A stretch of DNA of 64,000 bases from Paenibacillus_AR mesotrionivorans (GCF_046098205.1 NZ_JBJURJ010000003.1:62001-126000), one strand, 5' to 3'; shown: positions 51,844 through 60,447, counted from the first letter of the stretch. The notes: a model not told the origin generated them from the letters alone. Numbers and translations: made by a program.

Positions 51844-52749
51844 ATGCAGGTGGCGTTCCATACGGCAGAGGATTTAAGCGCAGCCGTGGAGCATGTGTTC
51901 CGCGAGCTGCCGGTGCTGCTTTATCACAAGCTGGATTCGGTGGCGCCGTACACCGGCTTTCAAAGCCACAACGGGATTGAGATGTACTTCATAGAAAGCG
52001 GCAGCGGCGTGTATCTGGCGGGAGACCGAGCCTACCCCTTATCTCCCGGCACCCTGATGATTGTCCGCCCCTTCACCCTGCACAAGGTGCTGCAAACAGA
52101 CGGTGTATTTAATATTTGCCGCAGCGTGCTGATGTGGAAGGAATCACTCCTGAAGGAGCATTGGCCGTCACAGGAGCCCTATCCCCTCACCCATATGAGC
52201 GCGGATTGCTGCCGAATCCAGTTTGCTCCCCCTGAAGCAGAACGGGTCAGCGGCATTTACCGGAGCCTGCAGGAGGAATGGAGCGGACGGCGGTCCGGCT
52301 TCGTCCAGATTATGGGCTGTCTCATCAAAGAGCTTCTGCTGTTGGCCTACCGCAGCTATAAAGAAGAAGACCAGCTTCACCCCGCGCCGAAGCTCCCTGA
52401 TCTGCCGGAGGAAATATCCACTCTCGTGCAATACATCGGGGAGCATTTCCAGAGCGAATTGACTCTGGATGCGCTGGGTGAGCGAGTCCACATGAATCCC
52501 TCCTACCTGAGCAGCCTGTTTCACAAGCATATGGGGATGACCCTCTCCCGCTTCATCACCGTCAAGCGTCTGCATTACGCCAAGAAGCTCTTGCGGGAGA
52601 GTGCCTTATCGGTCACCGATATCGCCTACCAGTCCGGCTTTAACCACCATACCTACTTCAACCGGATGTTCAAAAAACAGGAGCGGCTCTCTCCTCTGGC
52701 ATACCGGAAGAATGTTGAAAGAAGCCTGCCCGGGACCAAAAGGCAGTAA
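51844..52749 (+). CDS. AraC family transcriptional regulator with cupin sensor
   Basis: A 301-residue regulator. The N-terminal cupin-like sensor (about 20-110, GIEMYFIESGSGVYLAGDRAYPLSPGTLMIVRPFTLH) binds an unknown, probably sugar, ligand. The C-terminal double helix-turn-helix (EHFQSELTLDALGERVHMNPSYLSSLFHKHMGMTLSRFITVKRLHYAKKLLRES...VTDIAYQSGFNHHTYFNRMFKKQERLSPLAYRK) is a complete AraC domain. It follows the kinase by 59 bp, and its 3' end faces dgoD. Two regulators (IclR, AraC) thus flank the kinase. The start at 51844 has GGGGAGG upstream. Confidence 0.88.
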   Translation: MQVAFHTAEDLSAAVEHVFRELPVLLYHKLDSVAPYTGFQSHNGIEMYFIESGSGVYLAGDRAYPLSPGTLMIVRPFTLHKVLQTDGVFNICRSVLMWKESLLKEHWPSQEPYPLTHMSADCCRIQFAPPEAERVSGIYRSLQEEWSGRRSGFVQIMGCLIKELLLLAYRSYKEEDQLHPAPKLPDLPEEISTLVQYIGEHFQSELTLDALGERVHMNPSYLSSLFHKHMGMTLSRFITVKRLHYAKKLLRESALSVTDIAYQSGFNHHTYFNRMFKKQERLSPLAYRKNVERSLPGTKRQ

Positions 52750-52779
52750 CCCGTGGCTTAACCATGCCTCGGAAGCCTC

Positions 52780-53928
52780 CTACCATTCCGCCACAGAACC
52801 ATCCTTATGCCGCCAGATGGGATTGCGCCAGCGGTGGCCTGTTTGCGCCATTTCCTCTACAAACTCCTCCGAAATTTCGATGCCCAGACCCGGACCCTGG
52901 GGAATGGCCACGTACCCGTCCAAGTAGTGGAACACCGCCGGGTCCCGGAGATAATCCAGCAGATCGTTGCCCTGATTATAATGAATCCCCAGGCTTTGCT
53001 CCTGGATAAAGGCGTTATATGCCCCCGCATCCACCTGAAGACAAGCCGCCAGCGCAATCGGCCCCAACGGACAGTGCGGGGCGACAGCAACATCATAGGC
53101 CTCCGCCATGGCGAAAATCTTCTTGCACTCGGTAATCCCGCCTGCATGGGAGAGATCCGGCTGGATGATGTCTACATAACCTTGGGATAAGAGCGTCTTG
53201 AAATCCCAACGGGAAAACATCCGCTCCCCTGTAGCGATGGGGGTGCTGCTGTGCATCGCAATATCCCGGAGTGCCTCATTATTTTCGGGAAGCACCGGCT
53301 CCTCAATAAACATAAGGTTGTAGGGCTCCAGCTCCTTGGCCAGCACCTTCGCCATAGGCTTGTGCACCCGGCCGTGAAAATCCACCCCAATGCCAAAATC
53401 AGGTCCCGCCGCTTCACGGATGGCCGACACCCGCTCCAGCACCTGGTCGATTTTGCCGTAGGAGTCGATGAACTGCAGCTCCTCCGTTGCATTCATTTTG
53501 ACAGCCGTGAACCCCGCATTCTTCTTCTCCAGCGCCGCCAATCCCACATCCACCGGCCTGTCCCCGCCGATCCAGGAATACACCCGCATGGATTCCCGGC
53601 AGGCTCCGCCCAACAGCTGATGCACAGGGGCCTGATGGTACTTGCCTTTTATATCCCAGAGGGCTTGGTCAATGCCGGCAATGGCGCTCATCAGAATAGG
53701 GCCTCCGCGGTAGAAGCCCCCCCGGTACATCACCTGCCAGTGATCCTCGATATTCAGCGGATTTTTGCCCACCAAACCATCCATCATTTCCTCAACCGCC
53801 GTCTCTACCGTGTGGGCCTTGCCCTCCACCACCGGCTCTCCCCAGCCGGAAATCCCCTCGTCGGTTTCTATTTTCAAAAAAAGCCAACGGGGCGGAACCA
53901 CATATGTTTTGTATCCGGTAATTTTCAT
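52780..53928 (-). CDS. dgoD: D-galactonate dehydratase
   Basis: A 382-residue enolase-superfamily enzyme of the same length as E. coli DgoD. Active-site residues fall at the expected positions: Asp183 and His185 (VDFHGRVHKP), Glu209 (FIEEP), Glu235 (ATGERMFSRWD) and His285 (APHCPLGP). It converts D-galactonate to 2-keto-3-deoxy-D-galactonate. Its ATG overlaps the TGA of the aldolase gene by 4 bp, so the two are co-translated. Confidence 0.92.
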   Translation of the reverse strand: MKITGYKTYVVPPRWLFLKIETDEGISGWGEPVVEGKAHTVETAVEEMMDGLVGKNPLNIEDHWQVMYRGGFYRGGPILMSAIAGIDQALWDIKGKYHQAPVHQLLGGACRESMRVYSWIGGDRPVDVGLAALEKKNAGFTAVKMNATEELQFIDSYGKIDQVLERVSAIREAAGPDFGIGVDFHGRVHKPMAKVLAKELEPYNLMFIEEPVLPENNEALRDIAMHSSTPIATGERMFSRWDFKTLLSQGYVDIIQPDLSHAGGITECKKIFAMAEAYDVAVAPHCPLGPIALAACLQVDAGAYNAFIQEQSLGIHYNQGNDLLDYLRDPAVFHYLDGYVAIPQGPGLGIEISEEFVEEMAQTGHRWRNPIWRHKDGSVAEW

Positions 53929-54587
53929 GGAATATCCCTCCTGAGCGTTTGGCGAGCCTGCATAACCTCTGACACAAAGCGGCGCGATCTATCCAACAGC
54001 TCCTGAAGCTGCTGTTCATTCTTCCCTGCTCCGGGCTGATAAAGCGAGCTGCCCAAACCCGCAGCAGCAGCTCCTGCACGTACATAATCGGCAATGTTCT
54101 TCACATTGACTCCCCCTGTAGGCACCAGCGGAATCTGAGGCAGCGGTCCGTGAATATCCCGGATATACTGCGGCCCGAGGGAGCCTGCGGGGAACACCTT
54201 AACCATATCCGCTCCCAGCTCATAGGCCTGCAAAATTTCCGTGGGCGTCATAGCACCAGGGATGATAACGGCTCCGTACCGTTTGGTCAGAGAAATGGTT
54301 TCAGCCCGCAAGGTGGGGCAAAGGACAAATTGTGCACCTGCCAAGAGCGCGCTGCGGGCAGTCTCCGGATCCAGCACGGTACCCACACCTACGATCAGAT
54401 CCGTTGGCATCTCTGCCCTGATCCCTTCTATCAGGGACATAACCCCAGGAGTGGAGGCGGGAATCTCCAGCACCCGAATGCCTCCTTCGTACATCGCCCT
54501 TACGGAAGCCAAGGCCTCCTCTTTATTTTCTGTCCCCCGGATAATGGCCACCAGAAAGTGGCGGCTGATCTCCTCCGCCAGACTCAT
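53925..54587 (-). CDS. dgoA: 2-keto-3-deoxy-6-phosphogalactonate (KDPG-type) aldolase
   Basis: A 220-residue KDPG/KDPGal aldolase. The Schiff-base lysine is in GADMVKVFPAGSLGPQYI, and IRVLEIPASTP, GVGTVLDPETARSALLAGAQF and LVPTGGVN are family motifs. It cleaves the phosphorylated keto acid to pyruvate and glyceraldehyde 3-phosphate. Being coupled to dgoD, the natural substrate is most likely KDPGal, but KDPG activity is common in this family. Confidence 0.88.
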   Translation of the reverse strand: MSLAEEISRHFLVAIIRGTENKEEALASVRAMYEGGIRVLEIPASTPGVMSLIEGIRAEMPTDLIVGVGTVLDPETARSALLAGAQFVLCPTLRAETISLTKRYGAVIIPGAMTPTEILQAYELGADMVKVFPAGSLGPQYIRDIHGPLPQIPLVPTGGVNVKNIADYVRAGAAAAGLGSSLYQPGAGKNEQQLQELLDRSRRFVSEVMQARQTLRRDIP

Positions 54588-54700
54588 ACAATCCCTCCTT
54601 CAACTGATATGAGCGGATAATGCGCTAGTCTTTTCTTTGCAAAAAAAGCGTAGCATAATCTTTCCGGAAACCCGTGCACATATTTTTGCGATTTTTTATA

Positions 54701-54755
54701 CTCTGTTTGGATTTTTCTCATTTCCGCTTCTCTTTTTAACAGAGCAGAAAAATCC
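54701..54755. promoter_or_regulatory. Interleaved inverted repeats (A-B-A'-B') in a divergent promoter region
   Basis: CTCTGTT (54701-54707), GGATTTTTCT (54709-54718), AACAGAG (54738-54744) and AGAAAAATCC (54746-54755). The first pairs with the third and the second with the fourth, both perfectly. In RNA this order gives a pseudoknot; in DNA it may be a compound operator between dgoA (-) and the MFS gene (+). Confidence 0.55.
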
Positions 54756-54874
54756 ATGTTTTTTGGTTGGGATGTCCATGTAAAGAACTCTGCTGCGCCG
54801 TTAAGCTAATAGTAAAGCGTTTCACAAAACCTTTACATGCAGATGAGCATGGGCAGGAAAGGACAAATTCCACC

Positions 54875-56062
54875 ATGAAAATTTCAACACGCATTTATCT
54901 GGATGCGGCCCTTCAGAATGTGAAAAGCGTTGCATTCTTTACCTTTTTGCCCGTTTTGATCGCGCGGCTGGGGGCCTCGGATTTCCAGATTGCGCTCTCC
55001 AATTCACTTCCCCCGCTGTTCTGCGCCTTGTCTCTGGCTTTCCTGACCCGGCAGCTGCCGGTCACCCGGGGCGTCTACCTCACCAGCGGTTATGTTCGGC
55101 AATTCGCCTTCCTCAGTATGGCGGTTTCCGTGATGCTGCCCAATCCCATTCCGGTGCTGCTCTTCTTCTGGGGGCTCAACGCCGTTTCCGTTATGATCAC
55201 CGGCGCCCAGCAGCCCGCAATTCTCCGGCGTGTGGTGCCTCAGGAGGATTTCCCTAAGCTGTTCAGCAACAACAAGCTGATCGGGATCGTGATTCTGGTT
55301 GTAGGCAGCTACGGCATCGGTTATGCCCTGGATGCTACCCAGCAGTTCTTCCCGAAGAATTACGCCATCTCCATGCTGATAGGCTGTTTGGCCACCTTTA
55401 CCGGGATGAATCTCATCGCCACCTTGGCCCCCCATGAGAAAAAACCCATCCGGCTGCACATGGTCCGGCCCTTCCAGGAATGCAACCGCAAGCTGTGGTG
55501 GATGGCCATGAACAACATGGGCATCGCCATGGTTGCGCCTTTGTTTACCATTTACCACGTCAAAAAGCTGGGTTTGTCCAATACGGATATCGCCTTTTTC
55601 GTCATCGCCTCAGGCATTCTCTCGGCTATTCTGATGCCGCTCACCCGGCGGGCCATCGAGCGCTTCGGCACCATGCGGGTGTATGCTATCGCCCTGGTGG
55701 GTATGGCACTGGTGGTTTTACCCTACGGCAAGGTCAGCCATTACGCCGTGCTGGTGATCCTGCAGGCGATTCTGGGCGGATGCGCCGCGGTAACGGAGGT
55801 AGCCACCAACTCGGTGATGATGGAGGAGGCCCAGGCCCACAAAAAAGAGATGGACTTCTTCTCCGACTTCCAGCTCCTGATGAACGGAGGCAATGCCGTA
55901 GGCGGACTGCTGTCGGGCCTGCTCCTGACGTTTCTGCCTATCTGGGGCTGCTTCCTCGCCATTGCGCTGGTCCGTCTCGCCGTGCTGTTCCTGCTTAAGC
56001 CTGGTCCGGAACGGGCCGGAGGGCTGAAGGAAGGCCAGCGGATGCTTTCGCAGCGGGTATAA
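54875..56062 (+). CDS. MFS transporter
   Basis: A 395-residue MFS protein with about twelve membrane segments (KISTRIYLDAALQNVKSVAFFTFLPVLIARLGASDFQIALSNSLPP at the start). A conserved-type loop with RRAIERFGTMRV is visible between later helices. It resembles self-contained MFS carriers found next to other MFS genes in Paenibacillus; substrate unknown. It lies divergent from dgoA with a 287-bp gap that holds the compound repeat. The ATG at 54875 has AGGAAAGGA upstream. Confidence 0.82.
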   Translation: MKISTRIYLDAALQNVKSVAFFTFLPVLIARLGASDFQIALSNSLPPLFCALSLAFLTRQLPVTRGVYLTSGYVRQFAFLSMAVSVMLPNPIPVLLFFWGLNAVSVMITGAQQPAILRRVVPQEDFPKLFSNNKLIGIVILVVGSYGIGYALDATQQFFPKNYAISMLIGCLATFTGMNLIATLAPHEKKPIRLHMVRPFQECNRKLWWMAMNNMGIAMVAPLFTIYHVKKLGLSNTDIAFFVIASGILSAILMPLTRRAIERFGTMRVYAIALVGMALVVLPYGKVSHYAVLVILQAILGGCAAVTEVATNSVMMEEAQAHKKEMDFFSDFQLLMNGGNAVGGLLSGLLLTFLPIWGCFLAIALVRLAVLFLLKPGPERAGGLKEGQRMLSQRV

Positions 56063-56174
56063 ATAAGCTCAATGCTTGATGAGAACATTTGATTATAAAA
56101 AAATTTCCTCTTCCCAGTTTCTGCAACCCCCCTTATAATGAGGGAACGAGTGTTTGGGAAAGGAAACCTTTTAC

Positions 56175-57485
56175 ATGAAATTCGCAACGAATATGAACCG
56201 TCTTTGGAAAACCTATGACGCCGCCATCTGGATTCGTGCCATCGGAACGGCACTGACCTCTGTCACCAATTTTATGATGCGGCCGTTTTTGGTGCTGTAC
56301 CTCTTCGGCCAGCTGGAGGGCAATGTGTTCCTGTCCATGCTGGTGGTATCCCTGTCGCCCTTTATGGGGATGCTGGTGGGGTTATTCGCCGGCAAGCTCA
56401 GTGACAAAGTAGGCCGGAAGCCGGTTATGCTGGCCTCACTGTTGATCCAATGCGCCTCCATGCTGGCTTTTATGGCCGCTACCAGCGTCTGGCATTATGC
56501 TTTGATCTCCGTGTTCAGCGGCGTCGGCCACGCCTTGTTCTATCCGGCGGCCAACGCCCAGGTTAGCGATGTGGTGCCCGAGGATAAACGCCCCGAGGTG
56601 TTCGCTCTGTTCCACACCGCCCTGAATCTGGGGGCTGCCGCGGGACCGCTGTTGGGACTTTTGCTTTTTAACTGGAATATGCATCTTGTCTTCTTCGCCT
56701 GTGCCGTTACCACCGGGATTTACGCCCTTCTGGTGTGGTGGAAGGTGCCGGAGACCCTGCAGGCCGTGCCGCAGGCTTCGGCTTCGGCGTCTGCCGCAGG
56801 AGAGACAGCTTCCCTGGCAGCCGTAGAGTCCGGCCCCTTCAGCTTGCCCGGCTGGTTCAGAAAGCACAAGCTGCTGGTGTCCATCACCCTCTCCTCCATG
56901 CCGGTAACCCTCCTGTATGCGCTGGTGGAGTCCGCTTTCCCGCTTCATTTGCAATCGCGGTTCACCAATTACCAATCCATCTTCGCCTCGCTCATGACCT
57001 TCAACGGCCTGATGGTCATTCTGCTGCAGATCTGGATTGCCCGCAAAACAGCCAACATGGCCCTGCACCGGGTCATGGGAGTGGCCTACATCATGTTTGC
57101 GTTGGTAGCGCTGGGTTACGGCTTTGCCCCGTGGATTGTGCTGCTGTTCGTGGTGGAATTCGTGTTTACCATCGGAGAAATGATGAACGGCCCCCACTCC
57201 CAAAAGCTGGTGTCGGTTATCGCACCCGCCGAGGAGCGCGGCTTTTACTTCAGCTTCTACAGCATGAACTGGCAGGTGTCCCGCTTCTTAGGTCCCCTGT
57301 TGGCCGGACTGGTGCTGAGCAAGCTGAACGGGGAGTGGCTGTTCGGGCTGCTGGCGGTGCTGATTGCCGCCGGAGGTGTATCGATGTTTTTTGTATGCAG
57401 AACGTATTACCGCCGCACCGTCTCGTCGGCAGCAGAAGCGGCCCGCCCCTGTGAGGCGGTTGCCGCAGCGGAGGCCTCGGCCTAA
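56175..57485 (+). CDS. MFS drug/sugar exporter-like transporter
   Basis: A 436-residue MFS protein with a textbook MFS motif in the loop between helices 2 and 3, GLFAGKLSDKVGRKPVML, and twelve membrane segments. The C-terminus is Ala/Glu-rich. It is similar in size and orientation to the preceding MFS gene but not closely related by eye. AAAGGAAA precedes the ATG at 56175. A strong terminator follows. The substrate cannot be inferred. Confidence 0.85.
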   Translation: MKFATNMNRLWKTYDAAIWIRAIGTALTSVTNFMMRPFLVLYLFGQLEGNVFLSMLVVSLSPFMGMLVGLFAGKLSDKVGRKPVMLASLLIQCASMLAFMAATSVWHYALISVFSGVGHALFYPAANAQVSDVVPEDKRPEVFALFHTALNLGAAAGPLLGLLLFNWNMHLVFFACAVTTGIYALLVWWKVPETLQAVPQASASASAAGETASLAAVESGPFSLPGWFRKHKLLVSITLSSMPVTLLYALVESAFPLHLQSRFTNYQSIFASLMTFNGLMVILLQIWIARKTANMALHRVMGVAYIMFALVALGYGFAPWIVLLFVVEFVFTIGEMMNGPHSQKLVSVIAPAEERGFYFSFYSMNWQVSRFLGPLLAGLVLSKLNGEWLFGLLAVLIAAGGVSMFFVCRTYYRRTVSSAAEAARPCEAVAAAEASA

Positions 57486-57517
57486 AGGCAGCGCAGGGCT
57501 CTGCGGCTAAATAGAGG

Positions 57518-57554
57518 AAGGACCGTCGGGCTATGCGCCTGGCGGTCCTTTTTA
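57518..57554 (+). terminator. Rho-independent terminator after the MFS gene
   Basis: AAGGACCG...CGGTCCTT around a 17-base loop, followed by TTTATT. It lies 33 bases after the MFS stop. Confidence 0.8.
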
Positions 57555-57765
57555 TTGGATTGGCAGCAAGCTTGGCGGCGGCTTGGGGTAAGCATTGCCG
57601 AAACCCTCCAGCTTCAGGTACTCCTCCACCTGCCGGGCTTTTTCCTCCACCTTCAGGGCGAACAACCCTAACCTCACATATTCCTTCACCTTCAGCCAAG
57701 TCAGCAGCCGGTGCTCCTGAAAAACTATCCCCCCCCCGGTCATTCGCCAGCTTCAACGCCCCTCC
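57552..57765 (-). pseudogene. Relic of an ABC ATPase (SsuB/TauB-type)
   Basis: On the minus strand GGIVFQEHRLLTWLKVKEYVRLGLFALKV...YLKLEGFGNAYPK reads like the Q-loop-to-signature stretch of nitrate/sulfonate/taurine ABC ATPases (VFQEHRLLPWLTVxxNVxxGL). There is no Walker A, signature or Walker B. A run of nine Gs at its start shifts the frame relative to the upstream ALKLANDRG-like codons, and the frame ends after YPK where LSGG should follow. It is a fragment left by deletion. Confidence 0.65.
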
Positions 57766-57768
57766 AAA

Positions 57769-57942
57769 TGCAAAAGTGCAGTTATTCTACCTCCGCCTCC
57801 CCCGTAGAGTGCCCATAATGCAAAAGTGCATCTATTTGGCGGAAAATGACTGCTGGAGAGGAGAACGCCAGGAAATAACTGCACTTTTGCAGGGACGGCC
57901 ACGAATTGAGGACTTTTCCTCAAAAATAACTGCATTTTTGCA
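57769..57942. repeat. GCAAAAGTGCA repeats, two direct and two inverted copies
   Basis: TGCAAAAGTGCAGTTATT at 57769-57786; AATGCAAAAGTGCATCTATT at 57817-57836; inverted copies AATAACTGCACTTTTGCA near 57874-57891 (perfect match to the first copy reversed) and AATAACTGCATTTTTGCA near 57925-57942 (one mismatch). They can fold into a stem of 18 bp. From 57945 to 58050 lies CGCCAGCC...GGCTGGCG and otherwise no feature. Confidence 0.85.
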
Positions 57943-58052
57943 GTTGAGCAAACTAAACAGACGGGGAGGTGCGTTATCGCCAGCCCGCGAACAGGCTTTC
58001 TATACCAGATTCCTCGGAATCTTCCGAATGGCTATTCGGAGGCTGGCGTAAC

Positions 58053-58075
58053 AAAAAAACCGTCCCGGAGGACGG
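58053..58075 (-). terminator. Rho-independent terminator of the anf operon
   Basis: On the minus strand CCGTCC-TCC-GGGACGG is followed by seven Ts. It lies 46 bases after the stop of the last gene. Confidence 0.92.
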
Positions 58076-58121
58076 CAAAAAGAGAAGGATGATCACGTAC
58101 ACTTCAATTTGTCTTTTATGC

Positions 58122-58595
58122 TTACGGAAAAGTATCCCCGCAGTCCTGCTCCTTTGCAGCTGCGGCGGTCTGCCGGATAGCAGCCATCCGCTCCACATCA
58201 AACAGCTGCCGGATCTCATCGCACATAACAAGCACCCGCTCGGCATCCCCGGGAGTGGGCTCCCCGTGAAAATAATCCTCCAAAGAGCAAATGCCGAAGA
58301 TAAAATCCAAGGAGCGGATTTCCTTGTTCAGGTCCGGCGGAATATCCGCTACAAGCTCAACCGCATTCATGAGGCAGATAAAATTATGGTTTAGGGGCAT
58401 CACGCCGTACAGATGGCACATGGCAACCAGATACCGCTCCAGAGCCACAGCCCCTACATTAAATACCAGGCTGAAGCGTTGGCCGCTCCGCCGGAACTGC
58501 TCCGTCCGGAGATGGTAACCGATGGCATCCCCGTAATTTTCCTCGAAGGCCTCGTAATCCGGGTCCTTGCTTATAAGCTCCAGCATGGTCGTCAT
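58122..58595 (-). CDS. Protein of unknown function, last gene of the anf operon
   Basis: A 157-residue cytoplasmic, mostly helical protein (MTTMLELISKDPDYEAFEENYGDAIGYHLRTEQFRRSG...). The segment VGAVALERYLVAMCHLYGVMPLNHNFICLMNAVE has the look of a HEPN-type helical bundle, but the catalytic RxxxxxH of HEPN nucleases is not evident. It begins 48 bases after anfK with AAAGGAG ahead of its ATG and ends before the operon terminator, so it is co-transcribed with the nitrogenase. It does not resemble AnfO or AnfR as I know them. A nitrogenase accessory role is inference from position only. Confidence 0.7.
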   Translation of the reverse strand: MTTMLELISKDPDYEAFEENYGDAIGYHLRTEQFRRSGQRFSLVFNVGAVALERYLVAMCHLYGVMPLNHNFICLMNAVELVADIPPDLNKEIRSLDFIFGICSLEDYFHGEPTPGDAERVLVMCDEIRQLFDVERMAAIRQTAAAAKEQDCGDTFP

Positions 58596-58643
58596 GCGTT
58601 CCGACTCCTTTGGGCCGGTCATTTTCATTTTGGGGAATATTTA

Positions 58644-60032
58644 TTACCACACGTTCAAAATCCATTCCTTGTTCTTTTTGTATTCCATATCCGTGAACAG
58701 ATGGTTGGCCATTTCCTCCGCCAGCCAGATGGCTCCGGCATACCCCACAACCGGATGGCGGTACAGACCGGCCCGGTCATAGGTGGGGAATCCGACACGC
58801 ACCATGGGGATCTGATTATCGATAGAAATAAACCGGCCCTTGGAATGGCCCAGAATCAGGTCCAGCTCCACCTTCTTGCTTTTGATCCGCTCCTCCAGAG
58901 TCATCAGGTCCGCATTCAGCACCACTTCCATATCGAAAGCAACATTCTCCTGAAGCTCCTTGATTCGGGGGTCATTCTTGTAATGGACATTGTCGTCGCC
59001 CAGCATCAGCAGCACCGGCTTCATCTCCAGATCCAGACAAAATTGCGCCAGGCCTATGACCAGATCGGGATGCCCATAGATGGCCACCTTCTTGTCCGCC
59101 AGGAACATGTGCACCAGGTCCGTCAGAGCATCGATGGCAATGCCCCGCTCCCGCACAAGCGTCGCCGGAATGGCTTTGCCGGTGAGCTTCTTCACATTCT
59201 TCAAGAACGCATCGGTATTGCGGATGCCAATGGGGGTGGGTCCGATCACCGTTGGAATAGCAAACTCATTCTCCAGATATTTGGCTGCTTTACCGCCTTC
59301 GTAACGGTTCAGGCAAATGGTGCCCAAGGCGTTGGCCGTTCCCTCCAGATCGGCGATAGTGGTGCTGCCGTGGGATTCGCCGGTTTTGTCGGGCAGAAGC
59401 GGGGAATCGAAGCTTTCGATTTCGAAGAGAACCGTCGCCTCCACCTCCATTTCCTTCAGCAAATGCTTCAGCGCCGTTACATCTCCCGGATTGACCCATC
59501 CGGTAATCAGGTTCAGCTTGCCGTTCGGCTCGCTTTTTTTGGCAAAAAACCGTACAAAATCATGCACTGCTACATCGTATCCCGTCACATGGCTGCCCAC
59601 AAAGCTGGGGGAATGGATGGGAATCAGATGGACCTCGCGTCCGGCAAACTTTTCCTTCAACAGGCCATTGTTCAGCTTGGTCACAACGCCGTCCACGTCA
59701 TCTCCGATGACCTCTGTCGAGCAGGTGGTGATAATCGGGACCACCTTCACATCGGGATAGCGCATCAGGAGCACATCCACCGCTTCCTCTACCCGGTTCA
59801 ATGCACCGAATACAGCACCGTCCTCATGGACGGAAGAAGAGGCCATCAGGAAATTATCCTTGAAATGCTGGGAAAACCAGAGACGGACGAACATGACGCA
59901 GCCTTGCCCGCCATGGACAATGCCGATGCAATCCTTAATGCCGATGGCGGCAAATTGCGCTCCTGCAGGCTGGCAGGTAAAAATCGGATTGATGACGCCT
60001 GCCCGGTCTTTTTGAATCACTTCACAGCTCAT
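58644..60032 (-). CDS. anfK: Fe-only nitrogenase beta subunit
   Basis: A 462-residue nitrogenase component 1 beta chain. P-cluster cysteines are at the alternative-nitrogenase positions Cys20 (INPIFTCQPAGAQ), Cys45 (GGQGCVMF) and Cys104 (ITTCSTEVIGDD). The N-terminus is short, lacking the extension of NifK, as in AnfK and VnfK. With AnfD and AnfG it forms the FeFe protein that reduces N2. GGAGGG precedes the ATG. It is the fourth gene of anfHDGK. Confidence 0.96.
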   Translation of the reverse strand: MSCEVIQKDRAGVINPIFTCQPAGAQFAAIGIKDCIGIVHGGQGCVMFVRLWFSQHFKDNFLMASSSVHEDGAVFGALNRVEEAVDVLLMRYPDVKVVPIITTCSTEVIGDDVDGVVTKLNNGLLKEKFAGREVHLIPIHSPSFVGSHVTGYDVAVHDFVRFFAKKSEPNGKLNLITGWVNPGDVTALKHLLKEMEVEATVLFEIESFDSPLLPDKTGESHGSTTIADLEGTANALGTICLNRYEGGKAAKYLENEFAIPTVIGPTPIGIRNTDAFLKNVKKLTGKAIPATLVRERGIAIDALTDLVHMFLADKKVAIYGHPDLVIGLAQFCLDLEMKPVLLMLGDDNVHYKNDPRIKELQENVAFDMEVVLNADLMTLEERIKSKKVELDLILGHSKGRFISIDNQIPMVRVGFPTYDRAGLYRHPVVGYAGAIWLAEEMANHLFTDMEYKKNKEWILNVW

Positions 60033-60057
60033 AGGGTTCCCTCCGATTTTTGCTGGA

Positions 60058-60411
60058 TCAATATGCTTTTACCTTCAGCTCCTCATTCAGCGAGCCGGTA
60101 ATGGTCAGGAAGTCAATACGCTCCCTTAAGGCAGCCATCACTTCCTTGATATCCTCCTTGGTTGCGGAAACGATCCAATCGAAGCGCTCCTGGTACGCCT
60201 CAGCCAGCACAACCGCGTCCACCCAGTGGCACCGGTCAGCCGGACTGTCCTTTTCCACCGGCTCCCCGCATAGAATTTGCATGGTTTTCGTCAAGATACC
60301 CTCGTTTTGCTTCTCTCTGTCCCAGGCGCGGGAATGAAACTGCCACAGACATTTTTTCATAATATAGTCCTCAAGCTGAGCGACTCTCGCTTGTTTTACC
60401 GCCTCATCCAT
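60058..60411 (-). CDS. anfG: Fe-only nitrogenase delta subunit
   Basis: A 117-residue protein of the AnfG/VnfG family, the small third subunit present only in alternative nitrogenases: QLEDYIMKKCLWQFHSRAWDREKQNEGILTKTMQILCGEP, RCHWVDAVVLAEAYQERFDWI and the C-terminal MAALRERIDFLTITGSLNEEL. It lies between anfD and anfK as in Azotobacter and Rhodobacter. GGAGGTC precedes the ATG. Its presence confirms that this is not a molybdenum enzyme. Confidence 0.96.
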   Translation of the reverse strand: MDEAVKQARVAQLEDYIMKKCLWQFHSRAWDREKQNEGILTKTMQILCGEPVEKDSPADRCHWVDAVVLAEAYQERFDWIVSATKEDIKEVMAALRERIDFLTITGSLNEELKVKAY

Positions 60412-60447
60412 AGAGTTGACCTCCTTAGCAAAATATCCATTACGCCT

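Noticed and set aside
54805..54825. cre site AAAGCGTTTCA before the MFS gene
   Set aside because: Only half of the consensus aligns; the spacing between the AAGCG and TTTCA halves is one base short.
58122..58595. AnfO assignment for the gene after anfK
   Set aside because: Position fits, but the sequence does not resemble AnfO proteins as I know them; a positional name would mislead.
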